Origin: Chitinophagaceae bacterium
GTDB taxonomy: Bacteria > Bacteroidota > Bacteroidia > Chitinophagales > Chitinophagaceae
Assembly: GCA_022843585.1 (NCBI GenBank)
Contig: JALHNJ010000001.1
Span: 1,116,001-1,180,000 of the forward strand
Reading direction: 5' to 3'
Length of the DNA: 64,000 bases
Shown here: one piece after another, positions 17,876 through 27,374 of the stretch
Layout: each line of letters starts with the position of its first letter
How positions within the stretch are numbered: position 1 is the stretch's first letter
Made by a program: the position numbers and the translations under genes
Notes under the pieces: generated by a model
Seen by the model: the letters and a program-made list of their open reading frames with translations, nothing else
Databases searched by the model: none
Told to the model about the DNA's origin: nothing

Positions 17876-20743
17876 TTATGCTTCCGCTTCCATATAACTT
17901 TCAATAGGTTCGCAGGTGCAAATAAGATTCCTGTCGCCATGTGTATTGTTCACTCTTGCCACCGATGGCCAGAATTTATTAAGCGTAACATAATACAATG
18001 GGAACGCCGCTTCCTGTCTTGTATAAGGATGCTTCCACTCATCAGCCGTAACTACAAACTGTGTGTGTGGTGCATTTTTTAAGGCGTTATCTTTTTTATC
18101 GGCCTTTCCTTCTTCAATGGCTTTTATTTCTTGCCGAATAGAAAGTAATGCATCACAAAAACGATCTAACTCTGCTTTGTCTTCGCTTTCTGTTGGCTCG
18201 ATCATGATAGTGCCCGGGACAGGGAAGCTCATCGTTGGTGCATGAAAACCATAGTCGATCAAACGCTTGGCAACATCTTCTGCTTCTACTTCTGCTGATT
18301 TTTTGAAAGGACGCAGATCAACAATAAATTCATGTGCACATTGCCCATTGTGATTGGTGTACAAAATATCAAATGCGCCATCCAATCTTGCCCGCATGTA
18401 GTTGGCATTAAGAATTGCATATTCTGTGGCAGCTTTTACACCTTCGAAGCCAAGCATTCTTATATAGCCATAAGAGATAAGCAGAATAGATGCTGAACCA
18501 TAAGGAGCGGCACTAACTGCATTATCGCTTCCAATTTCCACATGTCCCGGTAAATGTTTTGCCAAATGTGCTTTCACACAAATTGGTCCCATGCCGGGGC
18601 CGCCACCACCGTGTGGTATGGCAAATGTTTTATGCAGGTTCAGGTGACAAACATCGGCACCAATCAATCCCGGTGCGGTTAAACCAACCTGTGCATTCAT
18701 ATTAGCACCATCCATATATACCTGTCCACCGTGTTGATGAATGATGTCCGTTATTTCTTTTACCGTTTCTTCATACACACCATAGGTACTTGGGTAAGTG
18801 ATCATGATGCCGGAAAGATCATTACTGTATTGCGACGCTTTCGCTTTCAGATCTTCTACGTCAATATAGCCGTTCTCTAATGCTTTTACTACTACTACTT
18901 TCATTCCACACATTACAGCACTAGCCGGATTGGTGCCGTGGGCAGAAATCGGGATCAGCATCACATTTCTGTTATGATGACCATTAGCTTCATGATATGC
19001 TTTGATAGTTAAGAGGCCGGCATATTCTCCCTGTGCACCACTGTTGGGTTGAAGACTGCATGCATCAAAAGCAGTTATCTCACAAAGATATTTTCCTAAT
19101 TCATCAATTATATATTTATACCCTTCGGCCTGGTTAGTAGGTGCAAACGGATGAATTTTTGCCCAATGTGCCCAGCTCAACGGCATCATTTCAGTGGCAG
19201 CATTTAATTTCATCGTACAACTTCCGAGTGATATCATCGAAGTGTTCAACGAAAGATCTTTATTCTCCAGTTGCTTAATATAACGCATCATCTGGCTTTC
19301 ACTCTTATGTGTATTGAAAACCGGGTGAGTTAAATAAGAAGATGTTCTTGTTACTGAAGTTGGAATATGATGAAGCTCAGTGTCGTGGTGAATATCGAAA
19401 GCAACCGGGTCTTTATCATTCTCAAAGCAATTGATCAGATCATACAGATCGCCAACATCAGTTGTTTCATCTAATGAAATACCAATAAGATTATTGTTGA
19501 TATAACGAAGGTTTATCGATTGTCTTTCTGCTTTTTCTTTGATAGCAGCAATATCTTTCACTTTCACGGTGATAGTGTCAAAGAAATTATCCGATACTAA
19601 TTCAAAACCTCTTGCCGAAATGGCAGCAGCAGCAGTTTGTGTAAGCAATGCTACTCTTTTGGCAATATTCTTTAAACCATCCGGGCCATGAAATACTGCA
19701 TACATAGCAGCCATATTGGCGAGCAATGCTTGTGCAGTACAAATATTGGAAGTTGCTTTTTCTCTTTTAATATGTTGCTCTCTTGTTTGCAACGCCATAC
19801 GCAATGCCCTGTTGCCTTGTGCATCTATGCTAATGCCAATAATGCGGCCGGGAATATTTCTTTTAAAATCATCTTTGCACGACATGAATGCAGCATGAGG
19901 TCCGCCATAGCCAAGCGGCACACCAAAACGTTGTGCAGAACCGATGGCAACATCGGCACCCAATTCTCCCGGAGAAGTTAATAAGGTTAAGGCTAACAGA
20001 TCTGTCGCCATTGCTACGTAAGCACCAACAGCATGAACAGTGGAAATGAAATTGCTGTAATCTTCTATGGAACCTTTATCATTTGGGTATTGAACAATTG
20101 CACCGAAATAGGAAGCATCAATCGTTGCAGTTTTATAATCGCCTTCTACAATTTCAATTCCAATCGGAATAGCTCTTGTAACAATCACATCTTTTGTTTG
20201 CGGAAAAATTTCCTTGTCCACAAAAAACTTAGGACGTTCTATATGGTCTTGTTTGTTCAATGTATTAAAGAATATCGTCATGGCTTCCGCAGCAGCGGTT
20301 GCTTCATCCAGCAATGATGCGTTGGCAATAGGTAAACCGGTCAGATCACTCACCATCGTTTGAAAGTTCAACAAACTTTCCAAGCGGCCTTGCGAAATTT
20401 CTGCCTGGTAAGGGGTGTATTGGGTGTACCATCCCGGGTTTTCAAAAACATTTCTCAATATCACCGAAGGAGTGATGCTATCATAATATCCCTGGCCGAT
20501 ATAGTTTGTAAAAACTTTATTCTTCAGCGATATATCTTTAATGTGTTTCAGGTATTCATGCTCACTCATTGCCGGTGGAATATTCAGCGACTCATTCATT
20601 CGGATAGCTGGCGGTACTGTATTGCTGATCAATTGTTCTAGACTTTCAGCGCCGATTTTCTTCAGCATCTTGTTCGCATCAGCTTCATTAGGTCCGATGT
20701 GGCGGGGGATAAATTCGTTAGATTGTTGCTCAAACAGGCTCAT
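17876..20743 (-). CDS. gcvP: Glycine dehydrogenase (decarboxylating), P-protein
   Basis: A 955-residue full-length P-protein, the fused homodimeric type, which decarboxylates glycine and passes the aminomethyl group to lipoylated H-protein in the glycine cleavage system. The PLP-binding lysine is in HLNLHKTFAIPHGGGGPGMG, at residue 705. N-terminal FIPRHIGPNEADANKML and the mid-protein SLGSCTMKLNAATEMMPLSW are typical. gcvT and gcvH are not in the window, as is common when the genes are scattered. A -7-like box is seen 39 nt upstream of the start. Confidence 0.97.
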   Translation of the reverse strand: MSLFEQQSNEFIPRHIGPNEADANKMLKKIGAESLEQLISNTVPPAIRMNESLNIPPAMSEHEYLKHIKDISLKNKVFTNYIGQGYYDSITPSVILRNVFENPGWYTQYTPYQAEISQGRLESLLNFQTMVSDLTGLPIANASLLDEATAAAEAMTIFFNTLNKQDHIERPKFFVDKEIFPQTKDVIVTRAIPIGIEIVEGDYKTATIDASYFGAIVQYPNDKGSIEDYSNFISTVHAVGAYVAMATDLLALTLLTSPGELGADVAIGSAQRFGVPLGYGGPHAAFMSCKDDFKRNIPGRIIGISIDAQGNRALRMALQTREQHIKREKATSNICTAQALLANMAAMYAVFHGPDGLKNIAKRVALLTQTAAAAISARGFELVSDNFFDTITVKVKDIAAIKEKAERQSINLRYINNNLIGISLDETTDVGDLYDLINCFENDKDPVAFDIHHDTELHHIPTSVTRTSSYLTHPVFNTHKSESQMMRYIKQLENKDLSLNTSMISLGSCTMKLNAATEMMPLSWAHWAKIHPFAPTNQAEGYKYIIDELGKYLCEITAFDACSLQPNSGAQGEYAGLLTIKAYHEANGHHNRNVMLIPISAHGTNPASAVMCGMKVVVVKALENGYIDVEDLKAKASQYSNDLSGIMITYPSTYGVYEETVKEITDIIHQHGGQVYMDGANMNAQVGLTAPGLIGADVCHLNLHKTFAIPHGGGGPGMGPICVKAHLAKHLPGHVEIGSDNAVSAAPYGSASILLISYGYIRMLGFEGVKAATEYAILNANYMRARLDGAFDILYTNHNGQCAHEFIVDLRPFKKSAEVEAEDVAKRLIDYGFHAPTMSFPVPGTIMIEPTESEDKAELDRFCDALLSIRQEIKAIEEGKADKKDNALKNAPHTQFVVTADEWKHPYTRQEAAFPLYYVTLNKFWPSVARVNNTHGDRNLICTCEPIESYMEAEA

Positions 20744-20781
20744 AAAATGGATTTCCTTTTTTGGGGATGTAAAAAGATGGG

Positions 20782-20789
20782 CAAAGTTA
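20782..20789 (-). promoter_or_regulatory. Predicted gcvP -7 promoter element
   Basis: On the minus strand TAACTTTG matches TAnnTTTG exactly and lies about 39 nt before the gcvP start codon. The -33 region is T-rich (TGTTTTTA) but lacks a clear TTTG. Confidence 0.4.
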
Positions 20790-20860
20790 CGGCTGAAGCA
20801 CCATAAAAACAGGCGATTGTTGAAGGTGGGGATAAGCGGTTTATTACCGTTCTTTGCAAC

Positions 20861-21352
20861 ATGCAGGATAAGCTATTACAGAATTGGGAGAAGAAATCAG
20901 GTGAACGGCAAAAGGAATATAAAAAGTATCTCCACCGGGCCAATAAGAATGTGGTGCTGAAACAATTGCCCGAGCTAAATGAACAGGCCTTTGAAAAAAT
21001 CGATTGCCTTAAATGTGCCAACTGCTGCAAAACCTATTCTCCCCGTTTTACCCCGCCAGATATAAAACGCATTAGCAAATATTTGGGTATGAAGGAGGGG
21101 GATTTTAAAGACACATATCTGCGGACAGATGATGATGGCGATAATGTATTAAAAGAAATGCCCTGTGCATTTTTAGGAGCTGATAATTATTGTACTATTT
21201 ATGATATGCGTCCATCTGATTGTGCAAGGTTTCCTTACATGGATGATGACTTTATGCTGAAGCGACAACCCATGGCATTGAAAAACACTTCATTTTGCCC
21301 GATTACTTACTATGTAATTGAAAAATTGATTGAGGCAGAGAAAGGAAAATAA
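20861..21352 (+). CDS. YkgJ-family cysteine-cluster protein
   Basis: A 163-residue protein with the family pattern CLKCANCCKTYSPRFTP, then PCAFLGADNYCTIYDMRPSDCARFPY. The cysteines (CxxCxxCC with distal Cx10C and C) probably bind zinc or an iron-sulfur cluster. The N-terminal ~45 residues are lysine-rich and helical. The biochemical role of the family is unknown. Divergent from gcvP with a 117-nt shared promoter region. Confidence 0.88.
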   Translation: MQDKLLQNWEKKSGERQKEYKKYLHRANKNVVLKQLPELNEQAFEKIDCLKCANCCKTYSPRFTPPDIKRISKYLGMKEGDFKDTYLRTDDDGDNVLKEMPCAFLGADNYCTIYDMRPSDCARFPYMDDDFMLKRQPMALKNTSFCPITYYVIEKLIEAEKGK

Positions 21353-21356
21353 TTAG

Positions 21357-21431
21357 TTGACCAGCTGCGGTACTACTATCATCGTCCCTTGCGTCGCACA
21401 CTTGTACTGTAGTATCACGGATGAGAATATA
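21357..21431 (+). repeat. Dispersed intergenic repeat, copy C
   Basis: Starts just after the stop codon of the YkgJ-type gene. It reads CCAGCTGC, then CTACTATCATCG, TTGCGTCGCACACTTGTAC and CACGGATGAGAATA in order. The 21384-21403 core is the best-preserved copy in the window. Confidence 0.8.
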
Positions 21432-21466
21432 TAGAGTGTGCAAACACTAACAACTGGCAAATAATT

Positions 21467-22327
21467 TTATTTATCGTCCTTTTTTTTCTTACTTCGTTCT
21501 TCCTGGTCTTTGTTAATTTTCTTTATCGTATCCATTGGAATTACAGTCAACTGATCTTTCTCGCAGTCCCAAATGTTTAAATATTGCTTGGAAACAACAT
21601 TATGAGTCTTCCATTTAGCAAATTTTTCATAAAGCATAATTGTGCAAATATCTGTTGCAGTTATAAACTCTCCAGTCTCAGGTAAATGACTATGCATTGC
21701 TCCTTCAATTTCTTTTCCTTCTTCTTCCTTTCCACCATAGAAAATGGGGATTATGTTTTTGTGCAGCTGTTTTTTAATTTTCAATTTATTGTCCTCGTTA
21801 AAAGTCAGCAAGTAATCATTCCCAATTATAACAACTCCATGTTGTGTAGGACCAGTTAGCACATAAACCTTCTTTTCATTTTCACTAATTATAGGGATTA
21901 AATTTAAGTTGGTATTATTATATCTTTTAAACAAAGTGTCAGAGTTTATTTCAGCCAATGCAATTTTTCGAATTGTATAAAGGCTATTTTCAGTAGTTGT
22001 AAACTCTCTTTCAATTAAATCTGTTTTTGCAGTCTTTATGTCATATGTACTATCAAAAGAAATTGTTCCAATTACTTTTGGACTTTCTGCTTCAGAGAAA
22101 AATATGCATTTTGAAACTTCTTTATCTAAGTACGAAAAATAGCCTCCAATATTTGCTCTATCCTTATAGGCTTCTAAAAACAGGTCAGTGCCATGCCAGG
22201 AAGCCATTTCACATTTATAAAGAAGTTTACCTTCTATTACTATTGGTTGTGCTCGTTCTGTCGGATTATCCTGCCCAAATGTGGGGGAACTTAAAAATGT
22301 GAGTACAAATATCAATACTTTATTCAT
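21467..22327 (-). CDS. Uncharacterised exported protein
   Basis: A 286-residue protein with a signal peptide (MNKVLIFVLTFLSSPTFGQ) and no family I recognise. The mature part is mixed alpha/beta with few distinctive motifs: LYKCEMASWHGTDLFLEAYK near the start, GPTQHGVVIIGNDYLLTF in the middle, and a lysine/aspartate-rich end (KDQEERSKKKKDDK). Base composition appears more AT-rich than its neighbours and the gene adjoins a dispersed repeat, so it may be an accessory gene. It follows the metallo-hydrolase gene by 49 nt on the same strand. Confidence 0.6.
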   Translation of the reverse strand: MNKVLIFVLTFLSSPTFGQDNPTERAQPIVIEGKLLYKCEMASWHGTDLFLEAYKDRANIGGYFSYLDKEVSKCIFFSEAESPKVIGTISFDSTYDIKTAKTDLIEREFTTTENSLYTIRKIALAEINSDTLFKRYNNTNLNLIPIISENEKKVYVLTGPTQHGVVIIGNDYLLTFNEDNKLKIKKQLHKNIIPIFYGGKEEEGKEIEGAMHSHLPETGEFITATDICTIMLYEKFAKWKTHNVVSKQYLNIWDCEKDQLTVIPMDTIKKINKDQEERSKKKKDDK

Positions 22328-22376
22328 AATCCTGAAGGTTTATCAATAATGAGAATAGAGTTAAATAACAAATTTT

Positions 22377-23273
22377 CTACTTCATAGTCAACTCATCATA
22401 CGCCGCACCCAACGGCCTTTGTATGCCATCTGTTTTAAACTCTTCACCACCGGGTATAATCGTAGCTTTTAAAACTTCTTCTTTTGTTTTACCGGCTTTT
22501 ATTTCTCCTTCTACAAATTTCAACACATGGCCCAGGTAGTCTCTGAATGTTTTTACATCATCCGGAGTGCCGGTTACTTTATAACCAGCGGCGGCATGAC
22601 CAAATACATACATCGTTTCTTTATCAAATTTGGCAAGAGCTTTATTTAATACTTCGATCCAGCTTTTAATATTAGCACCTGCGTTGCGATCTACATAGGG
22701 ATGGCGACGGTTAAAAACCAAATCGCCACAGTGCACAATGTTGGCATGTTCAAAATGTACAAAGCTATCACCATTGGTGTGTCCTGCTCCGTAATAATGC
22801 AGGCTTACAATATCTGGCCGGTATCTTTTTTGCCAGGTATCGGTGTAAGTCAGATCGGGATAGAGTTGCTTGTCTTCCGATTTATTAGCAACAGCGGCTT
22901 TTTGTTGATTGATCAATGAATTTTCATGTGCCATTACATGATCCACTATTCCTTTAAAAGTAATATTACCTCCGCTATGGTCGCCATGATGGTGCGTATT
23001 AATTAATAGTTCAAATTCTTTTTCACCTCTTTTCTTTAATTCATCCAGCAGGTGTTTACTTTGGTCGGGGAATTGCGAGTCAACAAATACTACTCCTTTT
23101 TTTGATAATAGGAATGCAATAGTGCCTCCTCTTTCTTCAAATATGCCCACCTTATTTCGTAACATGGTTATTTTCCATGGTTCTTGGAAAAAGGCCGATA
23201 ATAAATTTTGTTGTGCTAAGGTTAATGCACCAAAAGTAAGTGCTGAGTTTTGCAGAAAGGAGCGACGGTTCAT
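22377..23273 (-). CDS. MBL-fold metallo-hydrolase, probably Tat-exported
   Basis: A 298-residue protein. MNRRSFLQNSALTFGALTLA looks like a Tat signal (RRSFLQ). The metal-binding motif is THHHGDH (H94, H96, D98, H99), with further ligands likely in GHTNGDS and VFGHAAAGY. The layout matches the metallo-beta-lactamase superfamily branch of periplasmic hydrolases (for example class B-like or quinoprotein-relay-associated proteins). Substrate unknown; beta-lactamase activity should not be assumed. Divergent from the DUF389 gene. Confidence 0.88.
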   Translation of the reverse strand: MNRRSFLQNSALTFGALTLAQQNLLSAFFQEPWKITMLRNKVGIFEERGGTIAFLLSKKGVVFVDSQFPDQSKHLLDELKKRGEKEFELLINTHHHGDHSGGNITFKGIVDHVMAHENSLINQQKAAVANKSEDKQLYPDLTYTDTWQKRYRPDIVSLHYYGAGHTNGDSFVHFEHANIVHCGDLVFNRRHPYVDRNAGANIKSWIEVLNKALAKFDKETMYVFGHAAAGYKVTGTPDDVKTFRDYLGHVLKFVEGEIKAGKTKEEVLKATIIPGGEEFKTDGIQRPLGAAYDELTMK

Positions 23274-23362
23274 TTGTATTGTTTATTATATAAAGATGAA
23301 TAAAATTCTAATTTCAACCTTGTAATTATTTTGCTTACTTAGCGGAGTGTAAAATTACCCGT

Positions 23363-24721
23363 ATGAGTTTTTACAATTCCCGGTTTTCCAGATCTGTTCG
23401 TTATTTCCTGCATAAGATACGACTACCAAAGGATAAAGAGAATATCAGGATCACTACAGAGAATATCAAAAGCAGTGCCGTGTTAACCGGCGTAAACTTG
23501 TGGGTACTGGTAGGTGCTATATTCATTGCATCGCTGGGGTTAAACACCAATTCTACGGCAGTAATTATTGGTGCGATGTTAATATCGCCGCTAATGGGTC
23601 CAATAATGGGCTTTGGCCTTGGACTTGGAACCAATGATTTTTTTCTGCTCAAAAAATCAGTTAGAAATTTTGTAGTGATGGTTGTTATGAGTGTAACCAC
23701 CTCTACCATTTTTTTTCTGCTGAGCCCGGTTAAAGAAGCAGGGTCGGAACTGCTGGGTCGTACCTCGCCAACTATTTATGATGTTTTGATCGCCCTTTTT
23801 GGTGGACTGGCTGGTATTGTGGCAGGTGCCAGTAAGTTGCGGGGAGGAAATGTAGTACCCGGAGTTGCTATTGCTACAGCCTTAATGCCACCCTTGTGTA
23901 CTTTGGGTTATGGCATAAGCCATTTAAACTGGCAGTATATAATCGGAGCATCGTATTTATTTATGATCAACTCTGTGTTTATTGCGCTGGCTACTTATTT
24001 TGTTGTAAACCTGATGGGATTTCCGCATGTAAAACAAGCGAATCCCAAACTACGGAAACGGATCAGGGTGATTATTCCACTGATAATAATATTAATGATT
24101 GCACCAAGTATTTATCTTACGTTTCATATTATAAAAAAATATTTCTATACAGAAAGTGCACAAAAATTTCTGAAGCAAGAATTACAGGACGGGGATCATG
24201 TGGTGGTTACCAGCAAATTCGATTATGATGCGGCAGGGTCTAAGCTGGAAGTTGTATTGGTTGGAGAAAGTTTTGATAGCCTTGGCACAGCGGCATTACA
24301 AAAGAAAATGGCAAATTATGGACTGAGAAACTGCGAACTTATTTTATACCAGGGAGCAGATCCCCGTGCAGCGGCCAAAGGCTTGTTTGATGAATTAAAT
24401 TCTGATGTTGAACTTACCCGATCATCACTCAAAGAAATTTACCTGACACTTGATAGTCTTAAACGAAGAGTTAGTAAGGTGGCAGTATTGGATAGTTTAC
24501 AAGCGGATATTGCCCGCCAGATTTTAAAAAAAGACAGCACACTAAAACATTTATCACTGCAACGTACATTTAGTTTTAATCCTGTACGCAATGCGAATGA
24601 CACTTTGTGGACCGCTACAGCCACTTTTAAAAATGGTATTACATTTCCTCGGCAGGTAGAATTATTGGCATTGTTAAAAGCAAAATTAAAATCTACAGAA
24701 GTAAAATTGCAAATTGAATAA
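23363..24721 (+). CDS. DUF389 membrane protein
   Basis: A 452-residue inner-membrane protein. The first ~250 residues carry the DUF389 core: SSAVLTGVNLWVLVGAIFIA, IIGAMLISPLMGPIMGFGLG and GNVVPGVAIATALMPPLCTL. About six or seven hydrophobic helices are visible. The C-terminal ~190 residues are soluble and probably extracytoplasmic or cytoplasmic beta/alpha repeats (a divisome- or BON-like fold cannot be judged). Function of the family is unknown. Converges on the MFS gene with 5 nt between stops. Confidence 0.88.
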   Translation: MSFYNSRFSRSVRYFLHKIRLPKDKENIRITTENIKSSAVLTGVNLWVLVGAIFIASLGLNTNSTAVIIGAMLISPLMGPIMGFGLGLGTNDFFLLKKSVRNFVVMVVMSVTTSTIFFLLSPVKEAGSELLGRTSPTIYDVLIALFGGLAGIVAGASKLRGGNVVPGVAIATALMPPLCTLGYGISHLNWQYIIGASYLFMINSVFIALATYFVVNLMGFPHVKQANPKLRKRIRVIIPLIIILMIAPSIYLTFHIIKKYFYTESAQKFLKQELQDGDHVVVTSKFDYDAAGSKLEVVLVGESFDSLGTAALQKKMANYGLRNCELILYQGADPRAAAKGLFDELNSDVELTRSSLKEIYLTLDSLKRRVSKVAVLDSLQADIARQILKKDSTLKHLSLQRTFSFNPVRNANDTLWTATATFKNGITFPRQVELLALLKAKLKSTEVKLQIE

Positions 24722-24726
24722 GATCG

Positions 24727-25986
24727 CTAATATTCAAATTTTCTAAGTGTTGGTGCTTTAAACCAGGTTACGATCACAACTATCAACGTCATACATCCAC
24801 CAAATACTACCGATGGAGTAACTCCCATCATTCTTGCTGCAAGACCACTTTCAAATTGACCAAGCTCATTACTGGAGTTGATGAACATAGAGCCTACACT
24901 GCTTACACGGCCCCGCATATGGTCTGGTGTTTTTAATTGCATAACTGTTCCTCGTACTACCACACTCACACCATCGAGCATGCCTGCAATTAATAAGGCA
25001 GCAAAGGAAAGTAGATACCAGCGGGACAATGCAAATAAAATAATACAAACACCAAAGCCTGCTACGGCAAGAAATAATTTTTTACCCTGTGCCTTTTTCA
25101 TTGGGAAAACAGTAAGCAGTATAACAATGAAGATGGCACCGATATCAATAGCAGCATTTAACCAGCCAAATCCCATGGGGCCGGCTTTTAAAATATCCTT
25201 TGCATAAACGGGTACCATCGCAACTGCGCCACCAAACAATACAGCAAACATATCAAGTGTAAAAGCACCGAGAATTTCTTTGGTCTTGAAAACAAAACGC
25301 AAACCTTCCTTCATACTTTCCCATGTTTTCTTTTCGCCGGATGTGGCCATGGGTGGTTTTGGTTTAAGTTGGGTGAGTATGGCAAAAGCAATTACCAAAA
25401 AACAACTAACAGTGATGAGTGTGTTAGTGATTCCGATCTTGGCAAGTAATATTCCCCCCATAGCATGTCCAGTTACGGATGCGGTGAGCCAGCTACCCTG
25501 GTTCCAGGTAGTGGCATTTTGCAAATATTGTCGGGGAACTGTATTGGCTAATATTGCTGAAAAAGTAGGCCCGGTAAATGAACGGATGATGCCGGTACAA
25601 AATATCAATGTATAAATACCAATGGTGATATATTGATTACTGAATTGGGTAGTGATATACGAAGTGGAAATAAATAACAAAACTAATGCTGTGCATAGAT
25701 AAAAGAATACTCCCCGCAATAGCAATTTTCTTTTTTCACTTGAATCAATAACATGGCCGGAGTACAAGGCCATGGAGATGGCGGGAATAACTTCTGATAA
25801 TCCAACTAAACCTATGGCAAACGGATCACCGGTTAATTCATATACCCACCAGGCAACTAAGGTACTCATCATCCTCAATGCCATAATGAAAGTAAATCGT
25901 CCGATCATCAGGTTTTTAAATTCGGGAATACGAACGGCAGCGAAAGGGTCGTTGGTTATTTGTTCGATGGTAGAGTTGTCGGCCAT
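24727..25986 (-). CDS. MFS transporter, EntS/MFS_3-like exporter
   Basis: A 419-residue, ~12-helix protein. The order FAAVRIPEFKNLMIGRFTFI, LVAWWVYELTGDPFAIGLVG and GLSEVIPAISMALYSGHVID is typical of the MFS_3 branch, which includes the enterobactin exporter; the real substrate is unknown. The ATG at 25986 is preferred to a TTG four codons upstream. Also seen is the conserved segment TPDHMRGRVSSVGSMFINSS in the last third, typical of this branch. Monocistronic as far as can be judged. Confidence 0.88.
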   Translation of the reverse strand: MADNSTIEQITNDPFAAVRIPEFKNLMIGRFTFIMALRMMSTLVAWWVYELTGDPFAIGLVGLSEVIPAISMALYSGHVIDSSEKRKLLLRGVFFYLCTALVLLFISTSYITTQFSNQYITIGIYTLIFCTGIIRSFTGPTFSAILANTVPRQYLQNATTWNQGSWLTASVTGHAMGGILLAKIGITNTLITVSCFLVIAFAILTQLKPKPPMATSGEKKTWESMKEGLRFVFKTKEILGAFTLDMFAVLFGGAVAMVPVYAKDILKAGPMGFGWLNAAIDIGAIFIVILLTVFPMKKAQGKKLFLAVAGFGVCIILFALSRWYLLSFAALLIAGMLDGVSVVVRGTVMQLKTPDHMRGRVSSVGSMFINSSNELGQFESGLAARMMGVTPSVVFGGCMTLIVVIVTWFKAPTLRKFEY

Positions 25987-26102
25987 TGATGGTGGCAAAG
26001 GTAGGGAATGGTGAATAGTGATTGGTCAATAGTCAAAGTGAATCGTTCCTGAGTTGGCCGGTTTATATTGAAAAGTATTCTATTCGAAAGTTCAATGAGG
26101 TT

Positions 26103-26735
26103 TTACGGCAGTGTAACGTAGTGCTGCCCGTCTTCATATTCTTTATCCAGGGCATCATAAATTACCTGCAGGTGTTTTTCGTTGCCGAGAAAATCTGCAT
26201 TGCTGGCATCAACAAATAATGTTTTTATATGATGCTGTTTAATGTAGTGGGTGTAGGTTTCCTGTATGTTAAACAAATAATCATCTGGAATATTTTGTTC
26301 GTAAGAACGATTTCGTTTTTTGATATTGGCTTGAAGTTTAGTAACCGGGGCATGCAGGTAAATCAAAATATCGGGTTGTGATATTTGCTGGTAAATGATC
26401 TCAAATAAACGTTGGTAGAGCCGGAACTCATCATCGGGCAACGTTACTTTGGCAAACAAGAGGCATTTGGTAAAAAGATAATCAGTAATGGTAATGGTTT
26501 GAAACATGTCTTTTTGGTGCAGCATATCCTTTTGCTGTTTGAACCGTTCAGCCATAAAAAACAATTCCAGCGGAAAAGCATATTGAGCAGGATTCTCGTA
26601 GAACTTTGGAAGAAAAGGGTTGTCGGCAAATTCTTCTAACACCAACTTGGCATTATAATGTTTGGCCAGCAAATGAGCCAGGGTAGTTTTGCCGGCACCG
26701 ATATTTCCTTCTATGGTGATAAAGTTATACTTCAT
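26103..26735 (-). CDS. Deoxynucleoside kinase
   Basis: A 210-residue kinase of the dCK/dGK/TK2-like family, salvaging deoxynucleosides to monophosphates in the cytoplasm. P-loop GNIGAGKTT (10-18), EEFADNPFLPKFYENP with the base-contacting region, and the lid arginines in KKRNRSYEQNI are seen. Which base is preferred cannot be read. It lies 92 nt downstream of folK on the same strand; an adjacent or fused folK-kinase arrangement is known in Bacteroidota, which supports co-transcription. Confidence 0.92.
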   Translation of the reverse strand: MKYNFITIEGNIGAGKTTLAHLLAKHYNAKLVLEEFADNPFLPKFYENPAQYAFPLELFFMAERFKQQKDMLHQKDMFQTITITDYLFTKCLLFAKVTLPDDEFRLYQRLFEIIYQQISQPDILIYLHAPVTKLQANIKKRNRSYEQNIPDDYLFNIQETYTHYIKQHHIKTLFVDASNADFLGNEKHLQVIYDALDKEYEDGQHYVTLP

Positions 26736-26827
26736 GAAATCAGGGTCAGTAAATCTTGTAGAAGTTGCAAAATAACTGAAATGCTACTTGCAGGTGGGGT
26801 ACAAGAATATGTTGTGGATAAATCCGT

Positions 26828-27313
26828 CTAACGCCTGATTTTTTTTACTTCCAGTTCATCTTTGCATTCTTTCAACAGCTGCTTGGCTGTTTTATTTAGC
26901 ACCGGATGAACCATAGTAGGTGCTATTTCGGCTAATGGCAGAAGAGCAAACCGCCTGTTTTGCATTTCGGGATGAGGGAGTTTTAATAACGGGTAATTAT
27001 GTACTTCATTATTGAACAATAAAATATCTATATCAATTATACGGGGTCCATATTTTTCTTTTCTTACCCGGCCCATCAATTTTTCCAGTTTAAGTAACCT
27101 TCGCATTAATTGCCGGGCGGTGAGGGTGGTTTCTAATTGCAAAGCCTGATTTAGAAATGCAGGTTGGTCGGCATTGCCCCAGGCTGCTGTTTCGTAAAGT
27201 GATGATGTTGCCACTACGGCACCGCACTGTTCAGCAATTAAATCTTTTGCTTGGGCAAGGGTTTCTTTTCTGTCGCCAAGATTTCCTCCGGTCAATAAAA
27301 ATGCTGTATTCAT
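26828..27313 (-). CDS. folK: 2-amino-4-hydroxy-6-hydroxymethyldihydropteridine pyrophosphokinase
   Basis: A 161-residue HPPK, which transfers pyrophosphate from ATP to the pterin precursor in folate synthesis. Visible hallmarks are LLTGGNLGDRKETL at the N-terminus, the substrate loop AAWGNADQPAFLNQ, and the metal-binding GPRIIDIDILLFNN. Length is normal. It starts 61 nt from the divergent ABC-2 permease start and leads into the deoxynucleoside kinase gene. Confidence 0.96.
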   Translation of the reverse strand: MNTAFLLTGGNLGDRKETLAQAKDLIAEQCGAVVATSSLYETAAWGNADQPAFLNQALQLETTLTARQLMRRLLKLEKLMGRVRKEKYGPRIIDIDILLFNNEVHNYPLLKLPHPEMQNRRFALLPLAEIAPTMVHPVLNKTAKQLLKECKDELEVKKIRR

Positions 27314-27374
27314 GAGTTCGCAAATATCTTTATTTTATCATTGCACCAGTAATTAAATACATTTGCGCACCAAC

